Positions 1-9,294 of a stretch of 64,000 nt of DNA are shown piece by piece. The stretch is from assembly GCA_902597335.1 (NCBI GenBank), contig CACJXK010000001.1, forward strand, positions 124,001-188,000, given 5' to 3'. This DNA is from an uncultured Pelagibacteraceae bacterium. GTDB lineage: Bacteria; Pseudomonadota; Alphaproteobacteria; Pelagibacterales; Pelagibacteraceae. Position 1 is the stretch's first letter. Each line of letters starts with the position of its first letter. Made by a program: the position numbers and the translations under genes. The notes beneath the pieces are model-generated. The model ran no database searches and was not told the DNA's origin. It worked only from the letters and a program-made list of their open reading frames with translations.

Positions 1-2000
1 TTTCCTCCATGACCAGCATTCATTTCAGTTTTTAAAAGTAGTAAATTATTGTCTGTTTTATAATCTCTTAACTTTGCAGTAAATTTTGCTGGTTCATCAA
101 AAAGAACCCTATTATCGCTAAGACTTGTTGTTATTAAAATATGAGGATAATCCATTTTTTTGATATTATTATAAGGAGCGTAGGAATAAATATAATCAAA
201 ATGATCTTTGTTATCTTTTGCATTTCCAAATTCATCAAATTCCCCAACTGTTAAAGGAAGTGAATGATCGAGATTAGTAGTTAATGAGTCTACAAATGGA
301 ACAGCCATAATTACTCCTAAAAATAGCTCTGGCATTTGGTTAACAACAGCTCCCATAAGTAGTCCACCTGCTGAACCACCCATGCCAATTATCTTACCTT
401 GAGAGGTATATTTTTTTTCAATTAAGTATTTTCCAACAGCAATATAATCTTCAAAAGTGTTTTTTTTATTTAAAAGCTTTCCTTCTTTCCACCATTTCAT
501 ACCTCTTTCCATTCCTCCTCTGATATGTGCTGTTACCCAAATTATATTTCTATTTATTAAACTTAAACGAGTAGAAGAGAAACCTGGAGACATTGAATTT
601 CCATATGATCCATAGCCGTATAGCAAAAGATTTGATGATCCATCTAAAACAGTATCTTTATGTCTAGTAATAGTTATTGGAACCATCCTCCCATCATGTG
701 ATGGGCATTCAATACGTTCTACAATATAGTTATCTGGATTATGTCCAGATGGAATTTCTTGCTCTTTAACAAGTGTTTTGTCTTTTGATTTCAAATTATA
801 TAAAAAAGTTCTTCCTGGTGTTTTAGGAGAAGAGTATGATAAATATACTTCATCTGTATTTTTATCTTTTTGAGTTAAAGATATACTAGGCACAATTACT
901 TCCTCATCACTAAACGTGATTTCCTCCTCTTTGCTAGTTTTAGGATCTCTTAAAATAATTTTACCAAGCGCGTTTGATGTTTCTGATCTTATTATCCAAT
1001 TATTTAAAAATACTAAACCTCCAATTAAAACTTCTTCTTTAGCTTGAATAAATGGTTCCCATTTTTGTTTTATTAAATTATCACATCTATCAATTTTAAA
1101 ATCTTCAGCATTTTCATTTGTATGTTTGTAAAAAAAATTATCCCATGAATTTACAGAGTAAATTATTCCTCTTTGTCTTTGCTGAATTAATTTAGGTTTT
1201 GGAATAATTTCATCTACCTTAAAAAAATACTGTTCAGAGGTATTATGATCAGAACTCGAAATTATAAAATATTTTTCATCCGAAGTTAGACCAATACTTA
1301 CAGTAAAAGCTTCACTTTTTTCCTCAAAAATTAACAAATCATTTTCTACAGGCTCACCAATTTCATGCCTATAGATTGTTCTTGGTCTGTGATGTTTATC
1401 TAGCTTAGAATAGAATATAAATTTGTCGTCTAAACTAAATTCAATGATACCACTTGTTTCTTTAATTACCTCTGTAACTAAATTACCTGATTTTATGTCT
1501 CTTATGTAGATTGTATAATATTCAGATCCCTTTAAATCTAAAGAGTAACCGAGATATTTATCATTGAAGCTGACTTCTAAATCTCCCAAACCAAAATATT
1601 CTGTATTCAATTTTTTTTTTTCTAAATCTCCATTCCATATTTCCTCAATCTTTTTCTCCCCAATCTTTCTTCTTAATTTTATTGAGTAATTTCCCTCTTT
1701 TGTAGTTTTAGTCCAGTATTCATAATTTTTATCTTTGTAAGGTAAAGACTCGTCATCTAGTTTAATTCTTCCTTTAATTTCGTCAAAAATTTTTTTCCTA
1801 ATTTGTCTAGTATCTTTCATTTTATATTCAAAATATTCATTTTCTTTTTCTAAATATTCTTTTACTTCGGGTAACAATTTTGAGTTATCTTTAAGAACAT
1901 CAAGTATGTTTTGCTGATGTATCCAACCATAGTTATCTTCCCAAGTTGTATTGTGACAAGATTTTATTTCAGGTTTTTTTTCAAGTTGTGGTATTTTCAT
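1..2000 (-). CDS. ptrB: Oligopeptidase B (S9 serine peptidase), 3' end cut by window edge
   Basis: Cytosolic prolyl-oligopeptidase-family enzyme that cleaves short peptides, classically after basic residues. Translating the minus strand from ATG at 2000 gives 666 uninterrupted codons running off the left edge. The complete catalytic triad is visible: Ser about residue 543 in GMGGSAGGLL, Asp about 629 in SLSDNRV, His about 664 in MNAGHGG. The spacing matches E. coli PtrB, which is about 686 residues, so only the last few tens of residues are missing. The N-terminal part up to about residue 400 reads as the beta-propeller lid. It is divergent from the J-domain gene with only 18 bases between the start codons. 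Confidence 0.93.
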   Translation of the reverse strand, partial: MKIPQLEKKPEIKSCHNTTWEDNYGWIHQQNILDVLKDNSKLLPEVKEYLEKENEYFEYKMKDTRQIRKKIFDEIKGRIKLDDESLPYKDKNYEYWTKTTKEGNYSIKLRRKIGEKKIEEIWNGDLEKKKLNTEYFGLGDLEVSFNDKYLGYSLDLKGSEYYTIYIRDIKSGNLVTEVIKETSGIIEFSLDDKFIFYSKLDKHHRPRTIYRHEIGEPVENDLLIFEEKSEAFTVSIGLTSDEKYFIISSSDHNTSEQYFFKVDEIIPKPKLIQQRQRGIIYSVNSWDNFFYKHTNENAEDFKIDRCDNLIKQKWEPFIQAKEEVLIGGLVFLNNWIIRSETSNALGKIILRDPKTSKEEEITFSDEEVIVPSISLTQKDKNTDEVYLSYSSPKTPGRTFLYNLKSKDKTLVKEQEIPSGHNPDNYIVERIECPSHDGRMVPITITRHKDTVLDGSSNLLLYGYGSYGNSMSPGFSSTRLSLINRNIIWVTAHIRGGMERGMKWWKEGKLLNKKNTFEDYIAVGKYLIEKKYTSQGKIIGMGGSAGGLLMGAVVNQMPELFLGVIMAVPFVDSLTTNLDHSLPLTVGEFDEFGNAKDNKDHFDYIYSYAPYNNIKKMDYPHILITTSLSDNRVLFDEPAKFTAKLRDYKTDNNLLLLKTEMNAGHGG

Positions 2001-2018
2001 AATGAAAATTATTAATAT

Positions 2019-2528
2019 ATGAATATTTTTTTTATAACAGTTATAATTTTTATTATAATTTATATTCTTCTGACTTGGTTTGCCAGGACTTCAGCTAAGA
2101 AAATTTCAAAAATTATTAAAGTGGTTATAATTTTATCTTCAATTTTATTGGCTTTTGTAATGGTCTATGCAGGTAGATATATTTTTTCATTACCTTTTGT
2201 TCTAGCTATTTTACCTTTAATCAAAACAAAAGCAGGTATATCTCTGTTTCAATTATTAAGACTTTGGGGTTTAATTAGAGTTCTTAGAAATTCAGGTAGA
2301 TTTAATTTTAAAAATTTTGGTCAAACTACCAATATACAAAGTATGAATTTAGATGAAGCTTATAAGATTTTAAACTTAGACCCAAAAAAAAAATATTCAA
2401 AGAATGAAATTTTAAATTCATACAAAAAAATTATGAAAAAGATACACCCTGATATTAGTCCCGAATTGAACCGACTTGCATCAATTGTAAATGAGGCTAA
2501 AGAAATTATATTGAAAGATTTAGGATAA
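2019..2528 (+). CDS. Membrane-anchored J-domain protein (Pam18/Tim14-like layout)
   Basis: 169 residues. Two or three hydrophobic segments fill about residues 1-70, followed by a basic linker and a minimal J domain at about 110-169. The HPD tripeptide that stimulates Hsp70 ATPase is at 143-145 (KKIHPDIS), and the C-terminal helix reads VNEAKEIIL. The order membrane segment then C-terminal J domain, and the final helix, resemble mitochondrial Tim14/Pam18 more than classical DnaJ; there is no Gly/Phe or zinc region. The expected partner is DnaK at the inner membrane. The client is unknown. The start is ATG at 2019; the ATG at 2002 runs into a stop after six codons. Followed by gmd after 50 bases. 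Confidence 0.82.
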   Translation: MNIFFITVIIFIIIYILLTWFARTSAKKISKIIKVVIILSSILLAFVMVYAGRYIFSLPFVLAILPLIKTKAGISLFQLLRLWGLIRVLRNSGRFNFKNFGQTTNIQSMNLDEAYKILNLDPKKKYSKNEILNSYKKIMKKIHPDISPELNRLASIVNEAKEIILKDLG

Positions 2529-2578
2529 TAAAAATAATTTATTTTCAATTTTAATTATAAATATATAAGGTAAATAAT

Positions 2579-3595
2579 ATGGGAAAAAAAATAGCCTTAA
2601 TTACGGGAATCTCTGGACAAGATGGAGCTTATTTAGCTAATTTTTTGTTAAAAAAAAATTATACTATTATTGGAACAGATAGGAGATCAGCCAGAAGCGA
2701 CAACTGGAGGCTTATAAAATTAAACATTCAAAATAAAGTTATCATTGAGGATTTGGATGTGACCGAAATAAATAATTTAATTAGAATTTTTCAAAAATAT
2801 AAAATTAATGAAGTTTATAATTTAGCAGCGCAATCATTTGTAAAAAGCTCTTTTGAAAATCCTATTCAAACATCAATTGTTAATGCAATTTCCCCACTGA
2901 CCTTTCTTGAAATAATTCGTAATCAAAAAAGAAAGATTAAATTCTATCAGGCCTCAACTTCCGAAATGTTTGGAAAACATAAAACTAAAAAACAGAATGA
3001 AACTACTAATTTTTACCCAAGGAGTCCGTACGGAACTTCAAAAACATTTGCACATTATTCTGTTCAAAATTATAGAGAAGCCTACAAAATGTTTGCAGTT
3101 AGTGGGATTCTTTTTAATCATGAATCACCACTAAGAGGTGAAGAATTTATCACTAGAAAAATTTCTATTGGATTAACTAATATTATATCCGGCAAGCAAA
3201 ATAAAATTAAGTTAGGCAATATTTATGCAAAAAGAGATTGGGGTTTTGCTGGAGATTATGTAGAAGCTATGTGGAAAATGTTGCAAAATAAATACCCAAA
3301 AGATTATGTAATTGCTACAGGTGAAAATCATAGTGTTAAAGAATTTATAAATGAGGCAACAAAAATACTAAATCTAAAAACTAGATGGATGGGAAAAGGA
3401 CTGCAAGAAAAGTTAATTAATCTTGAAACAAAAAAAATCATAATAGAAATTGATAAAAAATACTTCAGGCCCACAGATGTAGAGAGTCTTAAGGGTGATT
3501 ATTCAAAAGCTAAAAGAGAGCTTAAATGGAGACCAAAAACTAATTTTAAAAGTTTGGTTAAAATGATGATTAAAGCTGATCTTAAAGAAAATTAA
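2579..3595 (+). CDS. gmd: GDP-mannose 4,6-dehydratase
   Basis: Converts GDP-D-mannose to GDP-4-keto-6-deoxymannose, the precursor of GDP-fucose, rhamnose or perosamine for surface polysaccharide. It is an extended short-chain dehydrogenase: the NAD(P)-binding TGISGQDG is at residues 9-16, the active-site STSEMFG at 126-132 and the catalytic YGTSK (Tyr151, Lys155) after YPRSP. The FNHESPLRGEEF stretch is typical of Gmd. At 338 residues it is slightly shorter than the usual 350-370. A GT9 glycosyltransferase follows after 14 bases, consistent with a small LPS or O-antigen module. No reductase or epimerase to finish a specific sugar is visible here. Confidence 0.93.
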   Translation: MGKKIALITGISGQDGAYLANFLLKKNYTIIGTDRRSARSDNWRLIKLNIQNKVIIEDLDVTEINNLIRIFQKYKINEVYNLAAQSFVKSSFENPIQTSIVNAISPLTFLEIIRNQKRKIKFYQASTSEMFGKHKTKKQNETTNFYPRSPYGTSKTFAHYSVQNYREAYKMFAVSGILFNHESPLRGEEFITRKISIGLTNIISGKQNKIKLGNIYAKRDWGFAGDYVEAMWKMLQNKYPKDYVIATGENHSVKEFINEATKILNLKTRWMGKGLQEKLINLETKKIIIEIDKKYFRPTDVESLKGDYSKAKRELKWRPKTNFKSLVKMMIKADLKEN

Positions 3596-3609
3596 ATTTG
3601 TGAATTTTA

Positions 3610-4539
3610 GTGTCTAATATTTTAATAATCCAAACTAGACCTGGGATCGGTGACTTGTGTATTTTTCTTTCTTCTATGCATGAGATATCAAAAAAAAATG
3701 TAGGCTCAAACATTTTCTTATTAACAAAAAAAAGAACTCAAGCTCGAAATATTTTGTCAGAAGATAAATATATTAAAAATATTTTATTTACTGATAGGGG
3801 TGAAAAAAACTCCAAGCATTCAGGTGTTGGGGGTTTTTTTAGATTAAAAAATGAACTTAAAAGATATAATTTTGCAAAGATTTATATAATGCATGCGAGC
3901 CCTAGGTATTTTCTATTAGGAAAACTTTTAGGAGCAAAAGAAATATTTTCTTATGGTTTAATAAAAAAGAAAGAAAATATTTCAAATAAAATTTTTCAAT
4001 CAACAAAAGAGTGGCTTTCAATTAATGATTACAATACTAATGCAGATATTAACCTAAATTCAAGTAAAAATAATAACATTAATAATATTATTATTGGAAT
4101 TGGATCGTCTGGCATAACTAGGAGATGGTCTAAAGAAAAAATGATTAGTTTAATAATGAAATTAAATCAGAAAAAAAGATATAACTTTCTTTTAGCTGCA
4201 GGAATGTCTGAGAAGTTTTTGGCAGATGAAATAGTTAATAATTTAAAAAATAAAGTTGTTATTGAGTCATTATGTGAAAAAAGTATTTATGATATATTAA
4301 CAAAAATTAAAAATAGTAAAATTTATGTCGGTACAGACTCAGCTTTTATGCATTTAAGTGCTGGCTTAAAAGTAAAATCATTCGGATTATTTGGAGATAC
4401 ACCTACAAATTACGCAGAATACTCAAGCTATATTCATCCAATCCTTCCGGAAGGTTATAAGTCAATTTCACATAATTCAAATGCAATGGATAAAATTTCA
4501 GTTGAACATGTAATAAATACTATCAATAATTTCGTATAA
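3610..4539 (+). CDS. Glycosyltransferase family 9 (heptosyltransferase-like)
   Basis: 309 residues with the GT9 (ADP-heptose:LPS heptosyltransferase) architecture. The N-terminal Rossmann half opens with IIQTRPGIGDLCIF, the donor-binding half contains GIGSSGITRRWSKEKM, and the late motif VGTDSAFMHLSAGL is the family signature. Such enzymes build the LPS inner core at the cytoplasmic face of the inner membrane. Donor and acceptor cannot be read from sequence; the neighbouring gmd makes another deoxy- or hexose donor conceivable. The start codon is GTG. It sits 14 bases after gmd, in the same direction. Confidence 0.82.
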   Translation: MSNILIIQTRPGIGDLCIFLSSMHEISKKNVGSNIFLLTKKRTQARNILSEDKYIKNILFTDRGEKNSKHSGVGGFFRLKNELKRYNFAKIYIMHASPRYFLLGKLLGAKEIFSYGLIKKKENISNKIFQSTKEWLSINDYNTNADINLNSSKNNNINNIIIGIGSSGITRRWSKEKMISLIMKLNQKKRYNFLLAAGMSEKFLADEIVNNLKNKVVIESLCEKSIYDILTKIKNSKIYVGTDSAFMHLSAGLKVKSFGLFGDTPTNYAEYSSYIHPILPEGYKSISHNSNAMDKISVEHVINTINNFV

Positions 4540-4590
4540 AATAATTTTTTAAAATCTTTACTAATTTGTATTTTTATATAAATTTTGACT

Positions 4591-5475
4591 ATGGAACAAA
4601 TTAAAGGTGTTTATGCTGCTGGATTGTCTGTACTAGATAAAAATCTTGCGCTAGATGTTAAAAATACCATTAAACATGCTGAAAATGTGATCGATCTAGG
4701 TTGCCATGGGGTCGTATTCTTTGGAAGCACAGGTCAGTCACAACTGATATCTTTGAGTGAGAAAATTCAATTAATAAACGAGTTACCTAAAAGTAGGTAC
4801 AAAAATAAATTTTTAATCGGAACAGGTCTTAATTCTTTGATTGATACGATAAATATTATGAAAATATCTAAATCGATTGGATTTAGCAATTTTTTAATTA
4901 TGCCCCCAGCTTATTATAAGTATGGAGATGAAGATGTGATTAATTTCTATTCCAAAATTATCAATGAGATTAATGAGTGTAAAATTATTTTATATAACTT
5001 TGAAAAGCTTTGTGGATATAGATTTAGTGTTCAATGTGTAGAAAAGCTGGTGAAAAAATTTCCAAATCAAATCGTTGGAGTTAAAGATAGCAGTTATAAT
5101 TTATTCGAAACTCTTAAAATTAAAAATTTTTCGATTTTTCCAGGGTCTGAGGCAAAATTGTTAAAAGGATTAGAATTAGGATGTCATGGTGTAATTACCG
5201 CAACAACAAATATTACTGGTCACCTAGCAAGGAAAATTTATGATAATTTTCACAGCAATAAAGAATTATCATCAAATCAAAACTTGTGTGATGTTAGAAT
5301 GTCTTTTGATAAATATAACTTAATTTCAGGTCTTCATACTTTAATGGCAGAAAAAAATTCAATTTATGAAAATCTTTTGCCTCCATTAAAATTATTAGAT
5401 GAAGGAGAAAAAAAAGATTTATTATCAAATCTAGAAAAACTTAATTTTAATTTGGAGACATTAAAAGCAGCATAA
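4591..5475 (+). CDS. DapA/NanA-superfamily aldolase (dihydrodipicolinate synthase-like)
   Basis: 294 residues from ATG at 4591; a TTG six bases upstream is in frame but ATG is preferred. Class I aldolase TIM barrel: substrate-carboxylate loop FGSTGQSQ near residue 47, Tyr in ILYNFEKLCGY, and Schiff-base Lys in VGVKDSSYN near 162. The superfamily includes DapA, N-acetylneuraminate lyase and 2-keto-3-deoxy-sugar aldolases. The loop is GSTGQS rather than the GTTGES of true DapA and no lysine gene adjoins, so I do not assign dapA. It abuts cfa (one base gap) and lies near polysaccharide genes, so a sugar-acid or pyruvate-releasing lyase is possible. Confidence 0.75.
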   Translation: MEQIKGVYAAGLSVLDKNLALDVKNTIKHAENVIDLGCHGVVFFGSTGQSQLISLSEKIQLINELPKSRYKNKFLIGTGLNSLIDTINIMKISKSIGFSNFLIMPPAYYKYGDEDVINFYSKIINEINECKIILYNFEKLCGYRFSVQCVEKLVKKFPNQIVGVKDSSYNLFETLKIKNFSIFPGSEAKLLKGLELGCHGVITATTNITGHLARKIYDNFHSNKELSSNQNLCDVRMSFDKYNLISGLHTLMAEKNSIYENLLPPLKLLDEGEKKDLLSNLEKLNFNLETLKAA

Positions 5476-5476
5476 A

Positions 5477-6664
5477 ATGAGTTTGGTAAGTTTTTTAAAT
5501 AATTTATTTACACATGATGGCTTCGAACTTTTAGACTCTAATTCTAAAAAGTATGTAATTGGAAAACCAATAAAAGAAAAACCAATTGCAATAAAGCTAC
5601 TCGATCAAAAATTAATGCAAAAATTGCTCATAAACCCTGATCTTTATTTTGGCGAAGCTTACATGGATGGATCTTTAGTGATAGAAAATGGTACACTTAC
5701 TGAGTTCCTAGATTTAGCATTTAAAAATATTGGTAGAGGAAATATAAATTCTTACGGAGCGCTTATTAAAAAAATAAGAGGCACATTTGGATATATTACA
5801 AATATAAATAAAATTGTTAAGTCAAAAGAAAATGTTGCACATCATTATGATATATCCGAAAAACTTTACGATTTATTTTTGGATGAAAATAGACAATATT
5901 CTTGTGCATACTTTAAAAATGATGACGATACGCTTGAACAAGCACAAAATAATAAGATACATCATATTATAAAAAAATTAAATATTCAGCCTAATCAAAA
6001 AGTTTTAGATATTGGTTCAGGTTGGGGAACATTAGCACTAGCAATAGCAAAAGAGACAAATGCTAATGTTACAGGTATCACACTGTCAGAAAATCAATTC
6101 GAATATAGTAAGAATAAAGCTAAAGAAATGAATCTATCTAATCAGGTAGAATTTAAACTTATTGATTACAGACAATTAAATGAGAAGTTTGATAGAGTCG
6201 TTAGTGTTGGTATGTTTGAGCATGTTGGAAGAAATTTTTATAAAACTTATTTTAATACAGTCTTTAAGCTTTTGAGTGAAAAAGGAATAGCTCTAATTCA
6301 TACTATCGGTTCTTCTATGCCACCAAGAGATCCACAACCATGGATACAAAAGTATATTTTTCCTGGTGGTTATACACCCAGCCTAAGTGAGGTTGCAAAA
6401 CCTATTGAAAAATCTGGTCTCATTATTTCTGACATAGAAGTTCTAAGGATGCACTACGCACATACACTCAGGAACTGGAAGGAAAGATTTTTATCAAAAA
6501 AAGATACAGTTTTAAACATGTTTGATGAAAAATTTTTTAGAATGTGGGAATTTTACTTGGCTAGTTGTGAAATGGCATTTAAATGGGGAGATCAGGTTGT
6601 ATTTCAGTTACAATTATCAAAAGATAATATATCCGTTCCTAATACTCGGGACTATATTTATTAA
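5477..6664 (+). CDS. cfa: Cyclopropane-fatty-acyl-phospholipid synthase
   Basis: 395 residues. Transfers a methylene group from S-adenosylmethionine onto cis double bonds of phospholipid acyl chains, at the inner membrane surface. Family hallmarks are NVAHHYDISEKLYDLF followed by RQYSCAYF, then SAM motif I VLDIGSGWGTLALAIA, the VSVGMFEHVGRNFY segment and the PGGYTPSLSE region. Length matches the family (about 380-420). It starts one base after the aldolase stop, so the two are probably cotranscribed. The fold is shared with mycolic acid cyclopropane synthases and related unsaturated-lipid methyltransferases, so the exact product is inferred. Confidence 0.92.
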   Translation: MSLVSFLNNLFTHDGFELLDSNSKKYVIGKPIKEKPIAIKLLDQKLMQKLLINPDLYFGEAYMDGSLVIENGTLTEFLDLAFKNIGRGNINSYGALIKKIRGTFGYITNINKIVKSKENVAHHYDISEKLYDLFLDENRQYSCAYFKNDDDTLEQAQNNKIHHIIKKLNIQPNQKVLDIGSGWGTLALAIAKETNANVTGITLSENQFEYSKNKAKEMNLSNQVEFKLIDYRQLNEKFDRVVSVGMFEHVGRNFYKTYFNTVFKLLSEKGIALIHTIGSSMPPRDPQPWIQKYIFPGGYTPSLSEVAKPIEKSGLIISDIEVLRMHYAHTLRNWKERFLSKKDTVLNMFDEKFFRMWEFYLASCEMAFKWGDQVVFQLQLSKDNISVPNTRDYIY

Positions 6665-6694
6665 AATATTACTGATAAATAATTAACAGTAATA

Positions 6695-7858
6695 ATGAAA
6701 AAAAATAAAAAAAAAAAATTAAAAAATACTAAAAAAAAAAGAAAAATTCCTTTAAAAACTAAAAAAAAAGTAAAAAAGAAAAAGAGAGTATTAAAATTAA
6801 GGAAAAAAAAGACTCAAAAGAAAAAATCTATTTTAAAAAAAAAAATAAACAATAATTTAATTTCTAAATCAGTAAAATTAGAAGAAAAGTTAAAATCAAA
6901 ATTAAAAGTAAAAGTAAAATTTGATATTTTTGCTATCGATCGAGGTATCTCGAAATTCTTTCAATCTATAGATGGTAAAATAAATGAATTCAAAATACAG
7001 AGAAAGGATGAAAAAAGAAGACTCAAATTAATAGAAATTGAGAAAAGAGACAAAGAAAGAGAAAAAATTAAAAAACAGAAAATATTACAAGAAGAAAAAC
7101 AATTTAAACTTAAGCAACAAGAGTTAAAAGATGAAAAGAGAATTGAAAAACTAAGAACTAAAGATTTAAAATTATTCTTAAGGAAAGAGCAAGCTCTATT
7201 AAGAAAAGAACAGGCAGAAAGACAAAAGAAATTTTTACAGGAACTTAGAATACAAAAGCAGATCGAAAGATTTAGAATAAGAGAAGTAAAAGAACTCGAA
7301 AAATTAGAGAAAATGTCTCTTCGAGAAAAAAGAGAAGATTATGGAGGTTTGCAACAGAGAATAGAAAATTTAAAAAATAAATATAGATTAATTAGAGATC
7401 AAAAAATTAGAGAAAGAGTTGAAGCTCTTGGAGTAAAAACCGAGAAAGGTGACGATAGATCAGCCCTACTTCAAAAAGAAAGGGAATATAACTTAGCAAG
7501 ACAAAAAATTGAGTTTGCTTTAGAAAGTTTTTACAGGAGTGCCAACAGTTTAGTTTTTCAATTAAACAAAAGATATATTACGAGACATATGTCTATATTC
7601 AGATGTATAGATAAAAGATTTGAAACTGGAGAAATATTTATAAAATGGGACGAGTCAGCAGACGAGGAATGGTTAATTTTAATATATATTAAGGATAATT
7701 CCCCAGACAAAGGAATAATAATAGAAGATAAGACAAACGATGAAAAAAATATGTCCTATGAATTCAAACCTAATGAGATATTTAAAGCCTCTGATTTGAT
7801 GGTGGACTCATTAACCCAACTAATTTCAAAAAAAAGGCAAAAACTAAAGGAAAATTAA
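6695..7858 (+). CDS. Lys-rich coiled-coil protein of unknown function
   Basis: 387 residues. About residues 1-75 are extremely Lys-rich, with runs of three to five lysines and almost no acidic residues until residue 63. About 90-250 is a long charged heptad-like segment rich in Glu, Lys, Arg and Gln, predicted by eye as coiled coil. From about 265 a compact, better-mixed domain follows (FALESFYRSANSL, RCIDKRFETGEIFIKW). No signal peptide or membrane segment. I do not recognise the family. A histone-H1-like or ribosomal-tail-like nucleic-acid-binding role is conceivable from the basic tail alone. It follows cfa by 30 bases and is convergent with the regulator downstream. Confidence 0.7.
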   Translation: MKKNKKKKLKNTKKKRKIPLKTKKKVKKKKRVLKLRKKKTQKKKSILKKKINNNLISKSVKLEEKLKSKLKVKVKFDIFAIDRGISKFFQSIDGKINEFKIQRKDEKRRLKLIEIEKRDKEREKIKKQKILQEEKQFKLKQQELKDEKRIEKLRTKDLKLFLRKEQALLRKEQAERQKKFLQELRIQKQIERFRIREVKELEKLEKMSLREKREDYGGLQQRIENLKNKYRLIRDQKIRERVEALGVKTEKGDDRSALLQKEREYNLARQKIEFALESFYRSANSLVFQLNKRYITRHMSIFRCIDKRFETGEIFIKWDESADEEWLILIYIKDNSPDKGIIIEDKTNDEKNMSYEFKPNEIFKASDLMVDSLTQLISKKRQKLKEN

Positions 7859-7862
7859 CCTT

Positions 7863-9287
7863 TTATTCATTAACATATACAGAAACTCCTCTGGAATTAA
7901 TATCTACATCAAATTTTTTATGTAGAGGTGGGAAAGCTCTTTGTGAACAATCAAGTCTATCACATGTTCTACAAGATACTCCTATGGGCAACTCAGATTT
8001 TTTATCTGTTAAATCTAAATTTTCTGTATAGACAAATTCTTTTGCATATTTTGCTTCGCATCCTAGACCTATAGATAACATACTTTTCTTCTGTCCATAT
8101 CTACCAACACCTTTTTCAACTGTCTTAGCTATACAAACGTATTTTTCTCCATTAGTCATTTTACTTACTGCTGCTTGAATTACCCCAGGTCTTGAAAAAG
8201 CTGAATAAACATTCCATCGAGGACAAGCGCCGCCATACCTTGGTATTTCAATGCCTGATAATGAAAATCTTTTTGATATGTTTCCAGCAACATCAACTCT
8301 TAAAAAATGAAAAGGTATTCCAGGTAGTTTAGGATCTTGTAAACAAGTTACTCTATGTGCAACTTGTTCAAACGAAGTTGCAAATGTATTTTGTAAAAGT
8401 TCAAGATCATATTTTAATTCTTTGCACTCTTTATGAAAAAGAGAGTAGGGCATTAATATTGCTGCTCCACAATAATTTAAAAGAGCAACCCTAGTTAACT
8501 TTTTAGACTCATTCGTTGGAAAACTAAATGTGGATAGGTACTCATCAATTTCTTTTGATGCTCCTTCTTGTGAAATTTGTGCAGCGGCAAAAAGTTTTTT
8601 TGTTTCAAGTGAAAGATAATCAGATAATAATAACTCTTTTTCTTTAACTTTGTATATTTTTGAAAATGGTTTTCCTTCTTTTGGAATCACATCTTTTACT
8701 GTTATACCATACTCAGTTTTTAGAAAATCACAAAGAGCTATATATCTTGTTCTGTTATTTTGTTTAACCTTATCAAAGATTTTATTTGCAAATTCTTCCA
8801 ATTTTGGAAAAAAGTTTTTATTCTCTTGTAAAAAATCTGAAATTACTTCTCCAGGAAATGCATTTTTTCTTCCATCAATAATTTTACCTGAAATATTTTC
8901 TAGTTTATTAAAAATTTCATGATCTTTTTGCTTAAAGTTATCCCCTAACTTGATTAAAGCTTTAGCAATTTTTGGATTAGTATTAACTAAGTCTTTTACT
9001 TCTGGCCCCAAGATATCTAGATCTTCAAAAAGCTCATCACCCAACAACTCAGATATATTATTTTCTAGATTAATGTCTGTCTTACTTGTTAAATCTGAAA
9101 GTTCTATTTTAAGTTTATCACAAACTCTTAATAGTAAATCACCATCAATTTTCCTTTTTCCACCTTCGATTAAATTTAAATAACTTGGAGAGATAGACAT
9201 TTCCTCAGCTAGTTTGTTAGCTTGTATACCTAACTGTCTTCTAAAAGCTTTGATTTTTGGACCGATTTTTGTATCAATTTGACTCAT
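7863..9287 (-). CDS. XRE-family regulator of the RamB/ScfR type
   Basis: 474 residues. The N-terminal helix-turn-helix occupies about 8-65 (GIQANKLAEEMSISPSYLNL is the core). The middle corresponds to the ImmA/IrrE-like region, but I see no HExxH metallopeptidase motif. The C-terminal domain ends with the family's Cys-rich signature GVSCRTCDRLDCSQRAFPPL. Members (RamB, short-chain fatty-acyl-CoA regulators) control acetate, propionate and glyoxylate-cycle genes. Its divergent neighbour is isocitrate lyase, and an array of palindromic boxes lies between them, so regulation of aceA and of itself is the simplest reading. Convergent with the upstream coiled-coil gene, 4 bases apart. Confidence 0.87.
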   Translation of the reverse strand: MSQIDTKIGPKIKAFRRQLGIQANKLAEEMSISPSYLNLIEGGKRKIDGDLLLRVCDKLKIELSDLTSKTDINLENNISELLGDELFEDLDILGPEVKDLVNTNPKIAKALIKLGDNFKQKDHEIFNKLENISGKIIDGRKNAFPGEVISDFLQENKNFFPKLEEFANKIFDKVKQNNRTRYIALCDFLKTEYGITVKDVIPKEGKPFSKIYKVKEKELLLSDYLSLETKKLFAAAQISQEGASKEIDEYLSTFSFPTNESKKLTRVALLNYCGAAILMPYSLFHKECKELKYDLELLQNTFATSFEQVAHRVTCLQDPKLPGIPFHFLRVDVAGNISKRFSLSGIEIPRYGGACPRWNVYSAFSRPGVIQAAVSKMTNGEKYVCIAKTVEKGVGRYGQKKSMLSIGLGCEAKYAKEFVYTENLDLTDKKSELPIGVSCRTCDRLDCSQRAFPPLHKKFDVDINSRGVSVYVNE

Positions 9288-9294
9288 TTTACTA

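Noticed and set aside
6695-6925. The Lys-rich N-terminus as non-coding A-rich repeat
   Set aside because: The frame is open, begins with ATG and continues into a normal coding domain, so it is treated as coding.
7863-9287. ImmA/IrrE-type metallopeptidase activity in the RamB-like regulator
   Set aside because: No HExxH motif can be found in the middle region, so only the fold relation is kept.
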